A DNA stretch of 64,000 nt, taken from positions 39,593,158 through 39,657,157 of the forward strand of contig OZ020514.1 of NCBI GenBank assembly GCA_963971425.1, read 5' to 3'. The DNA is from Bryoerythrophyllum caledonicum. Its lineage: Eukaryota > Streptophyta > Bryopsida > Pottiales > Pottiaceae. The notes below the pieces were generated by a model, which ran no database searches, was not told where the DNA came from, and saw only the letters and a program-made list of their open reading frames with translations. Below, in pieces: positions 1 to 11,658 of the stretch. Every line of letters starts with the position of its first letter. The first letter of the stretch is position 1. Both the position numbers and the translations under genes were made by a program.

Positions 1-984
1 ATTGCAAAAGCATTTGGAAAAAAGACCAAGCTCAAAAAGAAATAGCTTATGAAAAGATTTAGCAAACTTTCCACCATAGTTAATCCATCTCATGGAGTTG
101 ACTTTCTTGATGAAGTGCGTTCCACAATTCAAACAAATATTATAAATATTTAGAGGAGGATATGTTGTAGAGAGTCTCGTTTCAAATCCAAATCGTAAGA
201 AGGGAAAATATTCTAATGAGTTGGGTAACTTAAAAGAACTCGGTTGTCCAGGAGAGTACGCAAATTTGATACTTCATAAAATCTAAGGTTTAGAGAGTGT
301 ACCTAGATTTGTATATCTCCTAAATACGGAGAAGATCTCATCAATGGTGGAGATACTTCTTGGTCTGAGGAGGTCCATCCGGGGCGTACATGCCTTCATG
401 GAGAATACCCCTTTGGAATAGACATGGATACACTCTATATAGGGGTACTACCATAAATAATCACCTCAGACCAATGAGGTTTGTTTGGGGACTTTCTCTC
501 TGTATAATAAGTACTCTTTCGGCTTGGGAAGGGTGCCCGACAAATACCCTCCTTGAACTGTGGTGATATACTCCATGTAGGAGAGAACTACCCAAATAAA
601 ACTACTCCATCCTAGAAAGATCATTTTTGGAGTACCTTCCTATATGCGACATTTAAGTAAATTAAGACTTTAGGATGAAATCTAGACTCTGGCACATTAT
701 TATGTACGGGATGCTAGACCTTAAGATCTGCCAATGTTACCATTATAGCAAAGTATTGAAAAATATTACAAGCAATGAGCGCGAAGAAAGACAGTAATAG
801 CCATTGAATTGTTATCATGGGACAAAACTGAATTAGAAACTGATCAAATGATAGCTACATAGAGGGATCTTCCTATAGATACATTGATAGATCTATCGAT
901 CCATGAAACACATTATCTAGTAAGCATTAAGGTAATACGTGTTCAAGGGCACTCAAAGAAAGACAATAATACTCATTGAAGACT
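1..984. other. Non-coding left edge of element II
   Basis: I see no convincing reading frame. The stretch carries degenerate members of the AGATCT-centred word family that marks element II, at about 328-358 and 862-902 (the latter includes GATAGATCTATCGATC). It lies downstream of the minus-strand FCP1-like pseudogenes and probably belongs to the same element, whose left end is outside the window. Confidence 0.4.
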
Positions 985-1704
985 TTATTCATAGATAAAA
1001 AGCGAATGAGAAGCTGTGGCAAAAAAAATGGTAAAACCAACCATGTAATTCAATTTAGTTCTACAAAGTTTGTAGTACTCGGTCAATGTGTCATGATTCA
1101 AGCAATCTTCATTTGTACTTTCCATCCATCTGATATTGACGTAGATAGTTTTCACCGAGGCATAAGATTGCAGCGGAAGGATGAACAGAATCAATGCTGT
1201 AGTAGTAATTGGTATGACATTGGATGCATTGGGCAAGACCATTTCACCACGCCAAGGCTTCGGAAAGTAGCAAGCCATGTCTCCGTTTAATACATGCCGC
1301 ATTGGTTGATCATCAACCATCAACACTTTGTCAGGAAGGCAAGTTTTCTTCGTCTTTTGGTCTATTGATAGTCTTCTAAGAACCTTGTCACGATAAAGAT
1401 AAAATTGGGGCCTTGAGCACTTGTTTTGCTCATAATCAAAGAAAAGTCTTCACCTTATGTCATAAGAGAAGAGCACTTGAAGAACCCTCTTCAGCCGTCC
1501 GAGGACCATGGACGACGATATACCAACATGGAAGGACCTCATTAGGATTTTGAAGAACTCTATCAGACCAGGTCGAACAATAATGTTGTTATGATCGAAG
1601 CGTCGGGGGGTGCAGTTATTGTACTGCTCAAAGCAAAGCAATCCGTTCATAGACAATACGATGACTTTTTTTGAGTCGTCGCGGACTAGTTGCGAATTTA
1701 ACAA
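985..1704 (-). pseudogene. FCP1/HAD-like phosphatase-domain pseudogene, second tandem copy
   Basis: About 240 codons in one frame with a single internal TGA at about 1450. The start codon is not visible, because the frame is open upstream to a TTG. Two FCP1/NLI-type HAD signatures are recognisable: a strand-1 motif VIVLSMNGLL near the start and VLMVDDQPMRHVLN about 110 residues later. The latter corresponds to the VDDSP motif of CTD phosphatases, and KPWRGE follows, equivalent to PSEWSGE of the neighbouring copy. In strand 1 the nucleophile Asp of the family's DxDx(T/V) is replaced by Ser, so catalysis is unlikely. It lies directly downstream of, and in the same direction as, the first FCP1-like copy, suggesting a tandem gene or a two-domain gene. 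HAD/FCP1 assignment is by motif only. Confidence 0.55.
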
Positions 1705-1855
1705 AAGAGAAGAGCTGGAAGTTAGATCGGCAGAATTTCCAAGTAGGCATCAGAGCAAGAGAGGACATGAAGCGTGTTACATGTGGTAGTTGTAAACCAT
1801 TGACAAAGATATATTGAAGCCCTATTAACAAATAAACAATCACGGATAGCAGTGC

Positions 1856-2542
1856 TTAGACAATGAAATTTCCATTCTTGGAATCCCATAGTTTAGAACA
1901 CCCTAATACGATATTACGTACAATCGCAGACTTCCTAAATCCAGTACTAGCCCCACATCCAGAAAGAGGATTCTCTCGAACAAAATCAGCAATAGGGAGC
2001 TTGGAGGCAATCATAATCTGCAGCCACGGAAGCATGGTGTTCATGAGGATCCCGTTTGGCGATTCACCAGACCACTCCGAAGGATGAAGAACGTTGAACT
2101 GCTTGTTGAAAAGGTTCTTCAATGGGCTGTCATCAACGAGCAATGCCCGATCAAGGTCCACATGCTCAAGAACACCTCTAAGTTTTCTAAGATCTTTTAT
2201 CATGTACCTCTTGTCTATCTTGCTTTTACTTCTGGGAAAGGAAGACAATGTTGCATCGTTCTGTGACAAAACTGGCAGTTGCTCTTATTTGAGAGAAGAA
2301 CCAGACATAACAAAGTTTATCATGAATTCTATGTTTCTCAAAACAGCGAAACTCCATACCACAACATCAGCCTTACTCCACAACCAGTTCAAAAATGGAA
2401 CACAGTCAGGTCTAGGGATACAACCGCGACCGCTATCCGTTCTGTGGACCAGAAATCCATTCAAGTCAGGATGACCGTATACCTCGATGCTCAATGTCGC
2501 ACAACAATGCCACTCCATCCATCGCCTCAGTATGAGCATCAA
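1856..2542 (-). pseudogene. FCP1/HAD-like phosphatase-domain pseudogene
   Basis: About 229 codons in one frame, interrupted once by TAA near 2285, where the sister copy at 54.4-55.5 kb has CAA (Gln). Motifs in order: HPDLNGFLVHR (strand 1 of the HAD fold, DxN rather than DxD), VVVWSFAV (motif II Ser), ALLVDDSPLKNLF (motif III) and HPSEWSGE. This is the order of FCP1/SCP/TIM50-type CTD phosphatase domains. Known members dephosphorylate proteins such as the RNA polymerase II tail; whether this one is active is doubtful because the second Asp is Asn. It ends in ADFVRENPLSG and a short tail. An upstream intron is likely, because the sister copy has a 332-bp intron just before this domain. Cargo of element II. 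Confidence 0.65.
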
Positions 2543-3074
2543 GACGTATCACCACGTCTTCACGAGTGCATGCACTCACTCCTGGATATTTGGCCACCGT
2601 CGAGCTTTCCCAATGGAGGGATCTCCCTTCGCACATAACCTCAACGGCATAGATTTAGGATAGAGAATTAGAATTTGATAGAATTAGGGTGCTCAGATCT
2701 TCGTATTAAAAACGGGCAAAGCGTAAGACCAATGTGGATGGAAAGATCCTCCTATCCTCCACTACTCACTGAGGAATGAAGGATCCTCCAATCCACAAAG
2801 ACTAACCCAGGAACTTCTAAAACAAAAAAAAAATAATGAACAAAAATATTACCCTATTAGATTATTGAGCATCTAAAAAAATGATATAAAACTGTCCGAA
2901 GATTGATTGTTCTGGTGATGGAGTTTGGAGTTAGTTGATGCATCATACTTGAGAACTATACGGAGAGGCTTTTCCTACAGAAGCTCGAGTTGGTAGAATC
3001 TCATCATGCCAATGGGGTAGCAACTCCTTTGAGGCTTTCTTCTTCAAGATCTTACTCTTTTGAGGCTGGCGAAC
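2543..3074. other. Non-coding, upstream of FCP1-like copy
   Basis: No gene seen. Two degenerate element II words lie at about 2736-2758 and 2775-2792 (GGAAAGATCCTCC and AAGGATCCTCC), in the position where the sister FCP1-like copy has its word-bearing intron. The N-terminal exon found in that copy is not recognisable here. Confidence 0.4.
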
Positions 3075-5232
3075 TTAGACATCCTCCTCTTCCTCGTCCT
3101 CCTCCTCGTCCTCCTCCTTGTCCTCCGTCTCGATGGAGTGCTTGCTATGAATGTTGTCTGGCTCCGTGCTCAATTTTTCATCAGATCACTCCTGTTGTCG
3201 TTTCTTCTGCCTCTCCGCCTTGTCGTCCTCCTCCTTGTCTTCCTTCTTTGCTGCGTTGCCATTCTCCTACTCTTCCTCTTTGTCCTCATTTGTCTCCTCC
3301 CCCTGCATATGCTTAGACGCCTCAATCACCTCCTGCTCGTCGGCAGGAACCAAATTCAAACAATCGTGCCCTCTCTTTAAGGCCCGCTCCTTCTTCCTAG
3401 GATCCTTCTTCCTGGGCTCTATCATCCTAGGCTCCTTCATCTTAGGCTGCTTCTTCTTGGTTAGTTTCTCATGTTCGGGAACTGTCACTGCAGCCACTTT
3501 TAAAGAGTCCCAGATACATGTGGCCGTCCTTATGGTAGCCAGACGTTTGTCTTTTGAATAGACGACCTTGATGACTTGTGCGCCCTTTGTCTGCAAGCAA
3601 AATCAAGCGACACAAACAAAAACTTGGAATGCCAACAATTACAATGCAACAACAAGATTCACACACATCATAGCATACATGGGGGAGTTCGAAATGTATT
3701 CCTATCCACTTACCAAACCGAGCCAGGTTATTGCAGGGCCTCCACCGATATTCACAATGACATTCTTGGGCGCCGCAAGTGTCCCAATAATATTATCAAC
3801 CGCGTTGATATTGAAATTCGCCCACCTGAGCTGATTCCACAACGTTGTCGCATTCTTGAAATCCGATGCGGATACTACAAATTTGAATGGCATGTTGTTC
3901 CCAAAGAATCGACAAAAGGATGCCGTAGGCTGGCAACCCTGCTCATTCTCATAGACAAAATTGAAGTCGAGAGGAAGTGTGAGTTCAGGAGTTGGAGGTC
4001 TCTTAAAGCCCTCAATACCCTCCGTGATATATAAAGTCGATGAAAAATTCCATGGTTTGATCTGTTGAACCGTCAAACCCTTCTCCGCAATAGCATTGGC
4101 AACCTCCAGCATACCATCTTGGTCGGTGATAAAGACACCAGGATTACGAGCCCTCCAAAATTGATGCTCATCCTTGTACTCCATGGCTTGCAAAGTGTTC
4201 AAGACCCGCTTATAGATACCGCTGAAATCGGATTCTCGGCCAGTTTTCTGATTATCAAAGGAGGAAACAAACACCTCGTTTGCATCCATCGCCAACCATC
4301 CCTTCTCCAATAATGTGGACAAGTGGATAGACTTTTCAACATTCCCAGTAAGCCTATCCATAGTCTTGCACTTATAGAAGGCGGAAAACGACTCAACGGC
4401 GGTCGACGGCTCAGGCAGAAGCCCCTACGATGAAATTTGCCTCTATTGCTCGAAGAACAACTTTAGAACGGCCGGAAAGTCTTCTAGCTTAGAGGATGGC
4501 GCCAAGTTATTTCCTTGCTTTGCAAAGAACTTAATGCCAGCCTTTTCTTTCATCAACTTGTCATACCAAGACTCAACGACAAACTCCGAAACCTTGAATT
4601 CATTGGCGGCATGAGCGTACTCCTTCTCCGTATAAGACACATCCTTCTGAGTCTTTGACTTCAGCGGCTTTGTCTTAAAGTAGTGCATAAACTCATTTTT
4701 GATGAGTCTCTTTTTCTTCTCGATGCTACACTAGTATTCAAGTCCCTTAAGAATAGGGGCCTTCTTTGTGGACTTTGTCGACTTAATCGAGCGCTTCTTC
4801 TCCATGACCAGCTTAGCAACCTTGTCAATTTTGGTCTCCCACATGGCATACAATGGTTGAAGATCGAATTTTCTCAAGGCCCTACTTTGGTAGCGCCTCT
4901 GTTTTGCCTTTTCTCTCCTTACCACTGCATCGGCATCATCGGCTTCGTCGGCAGAGTCGCCGTCCGCACCGCCAGGGAAAGTGCATTGCACCCCGTAAGG
5001 CGTATGGGTCAGGTAGTAGACCACTTATCCAGTTCTCCTGGATGCTTAGCAAGGTCTGGTAAATCCACTCATCGACGAAGAGAAGCAGTAGCTTTGGCTG
5101 TCTAGTGGCATCTTCTTTTGTGAAGTCATTCTTTGTGAAAACAACGGGAACCATATCTAGCCAAGCCTGTACGAAAAAATTCGACACAAAGAACATCAAT
5201 AGAGACTTGGATCAAAGAAAGCACAAGTGAAT

Positions 5233-5494
5233 GATAGGAAGATCTTCCCATCTAGTGAGACGCTGAGGATACGAAGATCTTTCGATCTATATGAATGACC
5301 CAAAGTCTAGAGGTAGAGAAGTTAGAACCAACGCTAATGCTACGGGGTCAAAAGGTGCAGGGGAAAATCTTTAGAACGACAACATCCAACAACAATAACA
5401 GACGTCCAAGGACCCTGCGGATAGAAGGATATTTCGATCTTTGTGACCACTGCGGTGATTAGAGGACCTTTGAGATAGGAATATACTCCGATCA
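5233..5494. repeat. Element II words in intron 2 of gene Y
   Basis: Four members of the element II word lie in the 395-bp second intron (5561-5167): about 5233-5252 (ATAGGAAGATCTTCCCATCT), 5268-5287 (ATACGAAGATCTTTCGATCT), 5420-5439 (GATAGAAGGATATTTCGATC) and 5473-5493 (GATAGGAATATACTCCGATC). The words avoid the flanking exons. Confidence 0.75.
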
Positions 5495-6617
5495 ACTCCA
5501 CGGTAAACAACATAACAATGCGAACAAGAGAATGCAATTTAACAAATGGTTTCAAACTTACATTGAATTGAGGCGAGTGTGTCAAACCATTTGGAGATGG
5601 CTAGGGACACTTCGCTTGGGCCCAATTCTTTCGTGCAAGTCCCAGTTGAGTAAGGTAGTTGCTCTCCGCCCTAACTCCGGCCAGATCTTGGTTAAGGATT
5701 CTTGAGTAATAGCACAACTTTCCAAAATTGGTTGGATCTGCCCAAACGATGGTAATGATGAAGCTTTGTGTGTCAGCTAGTTCATCATCACTAAGAGACT
5801 TCTCGGCAATAAGGACTTCATGTGCAGCGATGCAGTGTTGCTCACCGATGATAACATAGTGCGTATCATCTGTAATGTCCCGTCTCGTCAGCTTTGTCAC
5901 AAAATACTCAAATAAACTATTGACGGGATCCACACCAAAATCGTCAGCAGCAGGCTTGTTCTTAATCGGCATAACGTACAGATGATGAAGCAAAGCTTGA
6001 AACGGCATCGTCTGCTTCTAGTGAACAATCTCGCCAACACGTTTCTTCTCAAGCTTCCGATACATTACCACCTCGGGTGTGGCCCTATGTTGACATTGAA
6101 TTTCGACGACGAGGTCAGTCTTCGCATCGTCAAGTCTCCTTATCGGGCGCGTACCAAATATATGCAGACTCAAGAATTCTTTCTCGTACAAGGCCCCTAC
6201 TTTCTTCAGGATCTCTGCCAAATACTTCAAAACTGATTTGCTCGATAACATCACCGCCTGAGCCAATGAGAATTCTTCCATATTGAGATCTGACTTCTTC
6301 CATAGTTTCTTCGTGTCCCCAAGTCGTGAAGTCTCCCCAGCTGCTTGTGACGGCCACTTCTTCTTTCTCGGAGAAGAGTTCTAGGAGATTGTCCGCTTCG
6401 ATTCATCCCGTATCGAAACAAGACCCCATTTGGTGACATTACTTGCATTGAACAAGGGGCTCGGTTTACAGTCATTGAATGTGCGGCCATTGGCCTTGAC
6501 ACCACAGGTCACCGCATCACAAAGGCTCTGAGAACGCCACTCCTTGTTTGTTTTCGACCACAGAATCAAGTTTTCACTGCTCATACAAACAGAATGGTCA
6601 AATCAAACGGCATGATG

Positions 6618-7180
6618 GGATAGGGAGATCTACCGATCAAAACTAAACCAAACGTCGCAAGGTACCCTTGCGAAGGGATAGGAAGATCTATTGATCCACA
6701 TACTCTCAAGCAACTCAAGCCCACCGCACGGTGGGATAGGGAGATCTATCAATCAAAACTAAACCAGACGTCGCAAAGTATCCTCGCAAAGGGATAGGAA
6801 GATCTACCGATCCACATACTCTCAAGCAACCCAAGCCCATCGCAGAATGGCATAGGAATATATTCTGATCTATGAACTCCCTCTGAACTAATCTCGATCT
6901 TATGACCTCACAAAGAGAGATGGAAAGATCTACCGATCTACAAACTCTCAAGCAACCCAAGTCCACTGCAGAGTGGGATAGGAATATATTCCGATCTACG
7001 AACTCCCTCTGAACTAATCCCAATCCTATGACCCCACAAAGAGAGATGGGAAGATCTTTTGATACTCAAAGCTTCTCTCGAACCTATCACTTGATTTTGA
7101 GAGATAGGAATATATTCCGACCTACTGAATTCTGCTCATTTCTACGTTGAACAAGTAGATAGGAATATATTCTTTCATCT
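6618..7180. repeat. Regular array of palindromic words in intron 1 of gene Y
   Basis: Ten copies of a near-palindromic 20-mer (type GATAGGAAGATCTACCGATC, with a variant GATAGGAATATATTCCGATC) start at about 6618, 6676, 6734, 6792, 6850, 6918, 6975, 7044, 7102 and 7157. Spacing is 58, 58, 58, 58, 68, 57, 69, 58 and 55 bp. The segments between words are partly repeated in an alternating pattern. The array fills most of the first intron (7405-6577). It is a tandem or satellite-like structure, possibly a protein-binding array. Confidence 0.85.
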
Positions 7181-7613
7181 AAAACCCTAAACCTCAAGGA
7201 GATATTGCTATATCCACTGATCCACAAAGTGCTTTGGAAATCTTTTTATCAATAAAAAGAGGGATACATAGATATATCTATCTATTGCACCTTGAATTGC
7301 AATGCATAATATAACTAAGCGTAGTTCATATCATTCATATGATATTATCATTGAGCTTGGTTCATGTGTATCACAACAAAGATCATTCAAAGCATGGAAT
7401 CTTACTTGACGAGATTGTCTGAGGCGGTTTCGGACATCGTGTTGCATCCAAAACAGTGCGCAAGCTGAAAATCATCAGAAAACATGTTGGAAGTAGTTGT
7501 TATTGATTGGTTACATGATTAATTATGTAATTAGTATAAGTAGATTGATATTCATTTGAGGAACTCGATTTCAAAGTGAAAAAAAAACGAACTGGAGAAA
7601 TGACCGAGGTTAA

Positions 7614-7979
7614 ATATGTTGTTTTGGTTCTAAAAACCTTCAGGCATGCAAGAAAAGCTGAGGAATAAGAATGAAAGCTGTAATTACCTTCGTCTTAATA
7701 AATCATCACGTCGAGGCACGCGCCGGTTAGCACTGAGGTTGCACCCGTCAGCTGCAGCCGCTCGCTTAGAAAATTTACTCGCTTTCTTGCTCTCTTGGAA
7801 CCTTCAAACACCCGCCGTGAAGGTTTTGTTGGTGACGGTGGCGCTATCAGCGCTGCTCGTGCTCTTCTTGAACCTTCTGACGCTGCTCCTGGCCGCGGTG
7901 CTCCTAATCTTGTTGCTCTTGATCACGATGCTCAGCTTTTCTTGCATGCCTGAAGGTTTTTAGAACCAAAACAACATAT
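7614..7979. repeat. Foldback element with perfect 49-bp inverted repeats
   Basis: Positions 7614-7662 and 7931-7979 are exact reverse complements over 49 bp (outer end ATATGTTGTTTTGG), separated by 268 bp. No target-site duplication is visible (flanks GGTTAA and CGCGCTC). The loop is G+C richer than the surroundings and has no recognisable gene; a Leu-rich open frame across it looks incidental. Perfect arms suggest recent origin or gene conversion. It could be a small non-autonomous transposon or a hairpin RNA source. Confidence 0.8.
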
Positions 7980-8634
7980 CGCGCTCACGAAATCGCCTTC
8001 GACCGACACTAACACCTTGCACTGTTGGTGTTGCTGCTACTCACAAATAGACCTCGCACTCATGCTCACGCTATTGTACTACACTCCATACACAACGCAA
8101 GAAGAGAACAACACGCGGGAGGAGAGAAACGAAGGCGGGGAAGCTAAAAAATCAAGTAGCATTTAAAAAGCAAGAAATGGAGGAGTTGGAAGAGCTATAA
8201 GGGCTGAAGTTGGTGGTGGCGGGAGAGAGGCGATGGAAAAAGTAATGATGATGGAACCAAGTAGTCGACCATGACGGCTAAGTTAACATTTGGCATTTTT
8301 AATGATGATTTTTCCATCATTTCTCTCAAGTGAACTTCTCTTCAAGCTGTGAACTTCTTTTCCTGATCTAACTCTTCATTACTTTCTTGTGTGATTTGAG
8401 TCTTCATTACTTTCTTTTCAAGAATTTTCATTACTTTCTATAACATGAACACCTTTTTGTGATTTGGTTAATAGTTTTACACATTTAATTTACTAAAATT
8501 CTTTTCATTACTTTACAAATTTAATTTTCAGATTTAACTTCTATATTTAATTTTGAAAAAATATTTATATACTTAATTTGCAAAATTGAATTGTAAATTT
8601 AAATTGCAAATGTGTAAAATTATATTTGATTTCC
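7980..8634. other. Non-coding stretch
   Basis: No gene seen. Purine-rich near 8100-8230, T-rich with imperfect repeats of CTTCATTACTTTC near 8330-8440. It lies in the interval (7.44-9.7 kb) where the left boundary between element II and element I must fall; I could not identify terminal repeats. Confidence 0.35.
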
Positions 8635-8757
8635 AAATTTAATTTTATACATTTCATTTGCAAATTTAATTTTTTACATTTCATTTGCAAATTTAATTTT
8701 TTACATTTCATTTGCAAATTTAATTTTACACATTTGATTTATAAACTTACTTTTCAC
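8635..8757. repeat. AT-rich tandem repeat, about 27 bp unit
   Basis: Three to four tandem units of the type ATTTCATTTGCAAATTTAAT. The repeat is open in several frames but has no protein-like character. Confidence 0.7.
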
Positions 8758-8989
8758 AATTTAATTTCCAAAGTGGCGGCTGCTGTATTCTACATGTATT
8801 GTGGTGTATTTGAACATGATAAAGTTCAAACTTTGGAATAACCTTCAAATGAAAGATGTTAAATGAAATTTATCAATAGAATGAAGTCTTGCCAATTTGA
8901 ATATATTTTCTATATACATCAAAATCCAAAAAAGTGTGTTAAACAATCAAGGTATATACTTTTGAATTTGTGGATTAAATTTAAAAAAA

Positions 8990-9060
8990 TTTAATCCTAA
9001 TCCTAAACCCTAATCCTCACCCAAACCCTAAATCCTGTTCTAACCCTAACCCTACATCCT
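8990..9060 (-). repeat. Degenerate telomere-like tract
   Basis: Interspersed CCCTAAA/CCCTAA units (for example CCTAAACCCTAATCC) resemble the plant telomere repeat TTTAGGG on the minus strand, but with many interruptions. It is interstitial, not a chromosome end. A second tract of opposite orientation is at 43.5 kb. Confidence 0.6.
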
Positions 9061-9214
9061 ACATCCTTATCCTCGAAACTTTGTATCCCTAAGTCCTAGA
9101 GATTCTATAAATATAGTGTAGACTCTTAAATCGTATGACCCTAGATCCTATATTTTTAGTAAAAAAAAATTCACAAATTATTTGGGTTTTTTTGTACTAT
9201 TTAATTTACACATA

Positions 9215-9445
9215 GGTATAATTGGTTTACAAATTGGTTCAAATGGTTTTCAAATTGGTTCAAATGGTTTACAAGTTGGTCCAAATGGTTTACAAATTGG
9301 TTCAATTGGTTTACAAATTTGTTCAATTGGTTTACACATTGGTTCAATTGGTTTACAAATTGGTTCAATTGGTTTACAAATTGGTTCAATTGATTTACAA
9401 ATTCGTTCAAATGGTTTACAAATTCGTTCAATTGGTTTACAAATT
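9215..9445. repeat. 21-bp minisatellite
   Basis: About ten tandem copies of a 21-bp unit (type ATTGGTTTACAAATTGGTTC). Because 21 is a multiple of three and the unit lacks stops in several frames, both strands appear to encode seven-residue repeats. I regard this as a non-coding minisatellite. Confidence 0.85.
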
Positions 9446-9476
9446 TTGTTTCTAATTTATCAATCTAATATTTGAT

Positions 9477-9690
9477 TCTAGTAATTTCTATTCAATCTTT
9501 CATTCTAATTCTTTATTCTATTTTTTTATTCTAGTTATTTCTATTCAATCTTTCATCCTATTTCTTTATTCTATTTTTTTATTCTAATTACTTCTATTTA
9601 ATCTTTCATTCTATTATTTTATTCTATTTTTTGATTCTAGTTATTTCTATTCAATTTTTCATTAGACTAATTCTTCATTCTATTTCTTTC
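9477..9690. repeat. T-rich tandem repeat, about 60 bp unit
   Basis: Three to four imperfect units containing TTATTTCTATTCAATCTTTC and TTCTTTATTCTA. It immediately follows the 21-bp minisatellite and abuts the 3' end of gene X, so the lost C-terminal half of gene X may have been replaced by these repeats. Confidence 0.65.
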
Positions 9691-9736
9691 GGTTTAGAAT
9701 CACGTTCGGAAACTTCTCCACCAAGTGAGATGTTCA

Positions 9737-11613
9737 CTTAAGCTTCCTAGCATTTTAGAGCCTCATGGAGAAGAACTCCTTGTCGGGCTGGACAAGGAGC
9801 ATATTGTACGTCGCGGAAGACACGCAGTGTTCTTGCTTCCACGCTTTCCACACCTCGTCGTTTGTGGACCCGTCTAGCATCAAAAACTTCAAGGAAGGAT
9901 CAATTGCAATCAATTCCTGAAGGACAATGCGCTTCCTCTTCCGGCGATCTGCCCACTTCCTCTAGTGATAGCAGGACCCGTGAACCACGCTTGTCCGCTG
10001 GAGTGTGAATTTTGGATATCCATTTGGGCCTTCACTGTCAACCAGGTAGGTGAACAGGTCCCGTAAGTCCTTATTGGAGAGGTGGCCCAACCTCTTGAAA
10101 AATTCACGATGGATGGGGGAGGCTCTGAAACCTCTAGCCTTGTTATACAAGACCATTGTGTCCAGGGTGATGATCTCACCTTTCGTGTGTTTTTCAAGAA
10201 AATCTCCCGACAGCTTGAAAATGTCATCAAGCAATGAGATCACCTTGATCTCATTCGTGATATCTGATGACTTGTTTACCTGCTTCCCTTCCTTCGTGGG
10301 GTCGATGTTTTGGAAGCGGTTCACGATAAGTTTGAAGAACAACTGCAATATAGGAAACCCTTACATGTCAAATAATTAATCAATAACAATCAAAATGAAG
10401 AAGACATGCATGACGAGAATAATGGACGTTGTTTCTTCTCAAGAAGTATCCTCAGCTTGAGGATACTTCCAGAGACGGAAGCTTACCGAGTATTTCTCTT
10501 AGTCGAAAACTGCGGCATTTCCGCGAGTTGCGCCCTCTCCTTGCTGGTAACTCGGTCGACCCAAGTTGAGTCAAATTCTTCGGCAACTTAAGATGTGGTT
10601 CCCCCATGTCGGTTGAGCATGGTCCAGGTAGTTGGTGTCGTTGTAGAATTTGGAAATCCTCTGCAACTTTAGGGAATCTGTTGATCAAACTACATACGCA
10701 TCCCAATGCTGCAAAACATTCTTCCGATTCTCCTCGCACTTTTTGATGTTTTGTAGACGCCTAGAGGCCTCCACGCTATATTGTCCATTGATTAGCATGA
10801 ACTTGCCATTTCTGATATCGTCCCAAGACGTAGGCTTTTGCTGAAGAGGCTCACCATCCGCATCGATTGGGCAAACGCAGATCTTTTGGCGTTGACCAAT
10901 TTTGCCAAGTTGCATGAGGAAGTCCATGGTGCTTAATACGATGCCCTCCTCCATTCCCCGAATGACGTATTGGGGTTTCGCTACGACGCACTGCTCGATT
11001 CCGACTGAATATGTTCAACTTTCGAACAGAAAGCATCCCTTGCATTCCTCCCCAAGCAAGCGCTGCGATTCGGTGACCACCTCAAAATCCACCTACAAAT
11101 CGTTTCGAACTTTGCTCAGAGTCGCAGCCCGCATTACGGTCGAGGTGGAGCTTCCACTAGTAGTGGACTTCCTCTTCTTTGAGGAGGGCTCTCCAGCGGT
11201 TGGAGTCGTTGTCGACAACCTTCTTGGCGGAGCACGGCTGGAAGTTCTAGGTGTAGATGAACCTAATGGATTGGTTCCATCAGTACCAAGTCAGCTCCTC
11301 CATCATCGAAAGCTTGAACTCCGAGCACAATATACTCCTTCTGTTGTTACTCGACAAAAGTCACTCTCTCCTTTCGGTTCAAAAGCACATACGAGACTTC
11401 GTCACTGACTTTCATCGTTATCTGCACAAACTTCCCAGATTTTGATTTCAACCATGTTCGCACTGTATCTCGAAACGCCCACAGTGTGCCATAGTTCTCC
11501 ACCACGTCGTCGATGAAAAAGGACATATCAAACGGATTTTTGAACCTCTCAATAAAGAACTCCTCCGCGGAATAGTCGTAGTCGTCCACAATATCCATTG
11601 GGTCGTTTGCCAT
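9737..11613 (-). pseudogene. ParB-like cargo gene of element I (gene X), 3' truncated
   Basis: Two coding exons: 11613-10487 and 10342 to about 9737, with donor GTAAGC and acceptor TTGCAG. The junction is in frame (EKYS then LFFKL). The start is the ATG of MANDPMDIVDD. A motif KFMLINGQYSVEASRRL near residue 260 resembles the ParB-like core seen in gene Y and in the 23.8-32.5 kb gene. It follows KPTSWDDIRNG, and a helical middle region follows it, as in those genes. The methyltransferase-like half present in the other two is absent, and the frame runs out at 9.74 kb beside tandem repeats. Decay is heavier than in gene Y, with several TAA, TAG and TGA stops and at least one frameshift (near 11260). 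A possible non-coding 5' exon lies at 12382-12560. The intervening intron carries the element I word array. Confidence 0.5.
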
Positions 11614-11658
11614 CTACTGGATGCATGACCACGCAGTAATTAGAAATCAATTTGTGGC

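Larger units (their letters stand above)
3075..7437 (-). pseudogene. ParB-like plus methyltransferase-like cargo gene of element II (gene Y)
   Basis: Four-exon model: 7437-7406, 6576-5562, 5166-3714, 3590-3075, about 1005 codons. Donors read GTAAGA, GTAAGT and GTAAGT; acceptors read GCAG or ACAG; every junction keeps frame. Start is the ATG of MSETASDNLV. Exon 2 carries THYVIIGEQHCIAAHEVL, resembling the ParB/sulfiredoxin GxH core (usual R replaced by C). Exon 3 and the start of exon 4 match the methyltransferase-like half of the gene at 23.8-32.5 kb. GWLAMDANEV stands for motif IV, PGVFITDQDG for the next strand and KNVIVNIGGGP for motif I, and an intron follows motif I in both genes. The DPPY-type motif is lost, so enzyme activity is doubtful. 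The tail is basic, then very acidic (DKEEDEEDEEEEDV). Decay: seven in-frame TAG, one TGA and one frameshift near 4990. The first intron holds the word array. Confidence 0.6.

Noticed and set aside
2990..3561. Pro/Leu/Ser-rich plus-strand frames
   Set aside because: They are the antisense of the Lys-rich and acidic tail of gene Y.
6618..7180. CRISPR-like appearance of regularly spaced repeats
   Set aside because: The repeats are variable palindromes, the spacers are themselves repeated, the context is an intron of a eukaryotic transposon gene, and there are no cas genes.
7646..7963. Leu-rich 105-codon frame inside the foldback
   Set aside because: It spans both inverted-repeat arms, starts within one of them and resembles no gene; composition artefact.
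9182..9475. Overlapping open frames encoding seven-residue repeats
   Set aside because: The 21-bp minisatellite is open in several frames on both strands; there is no protein-like variation.
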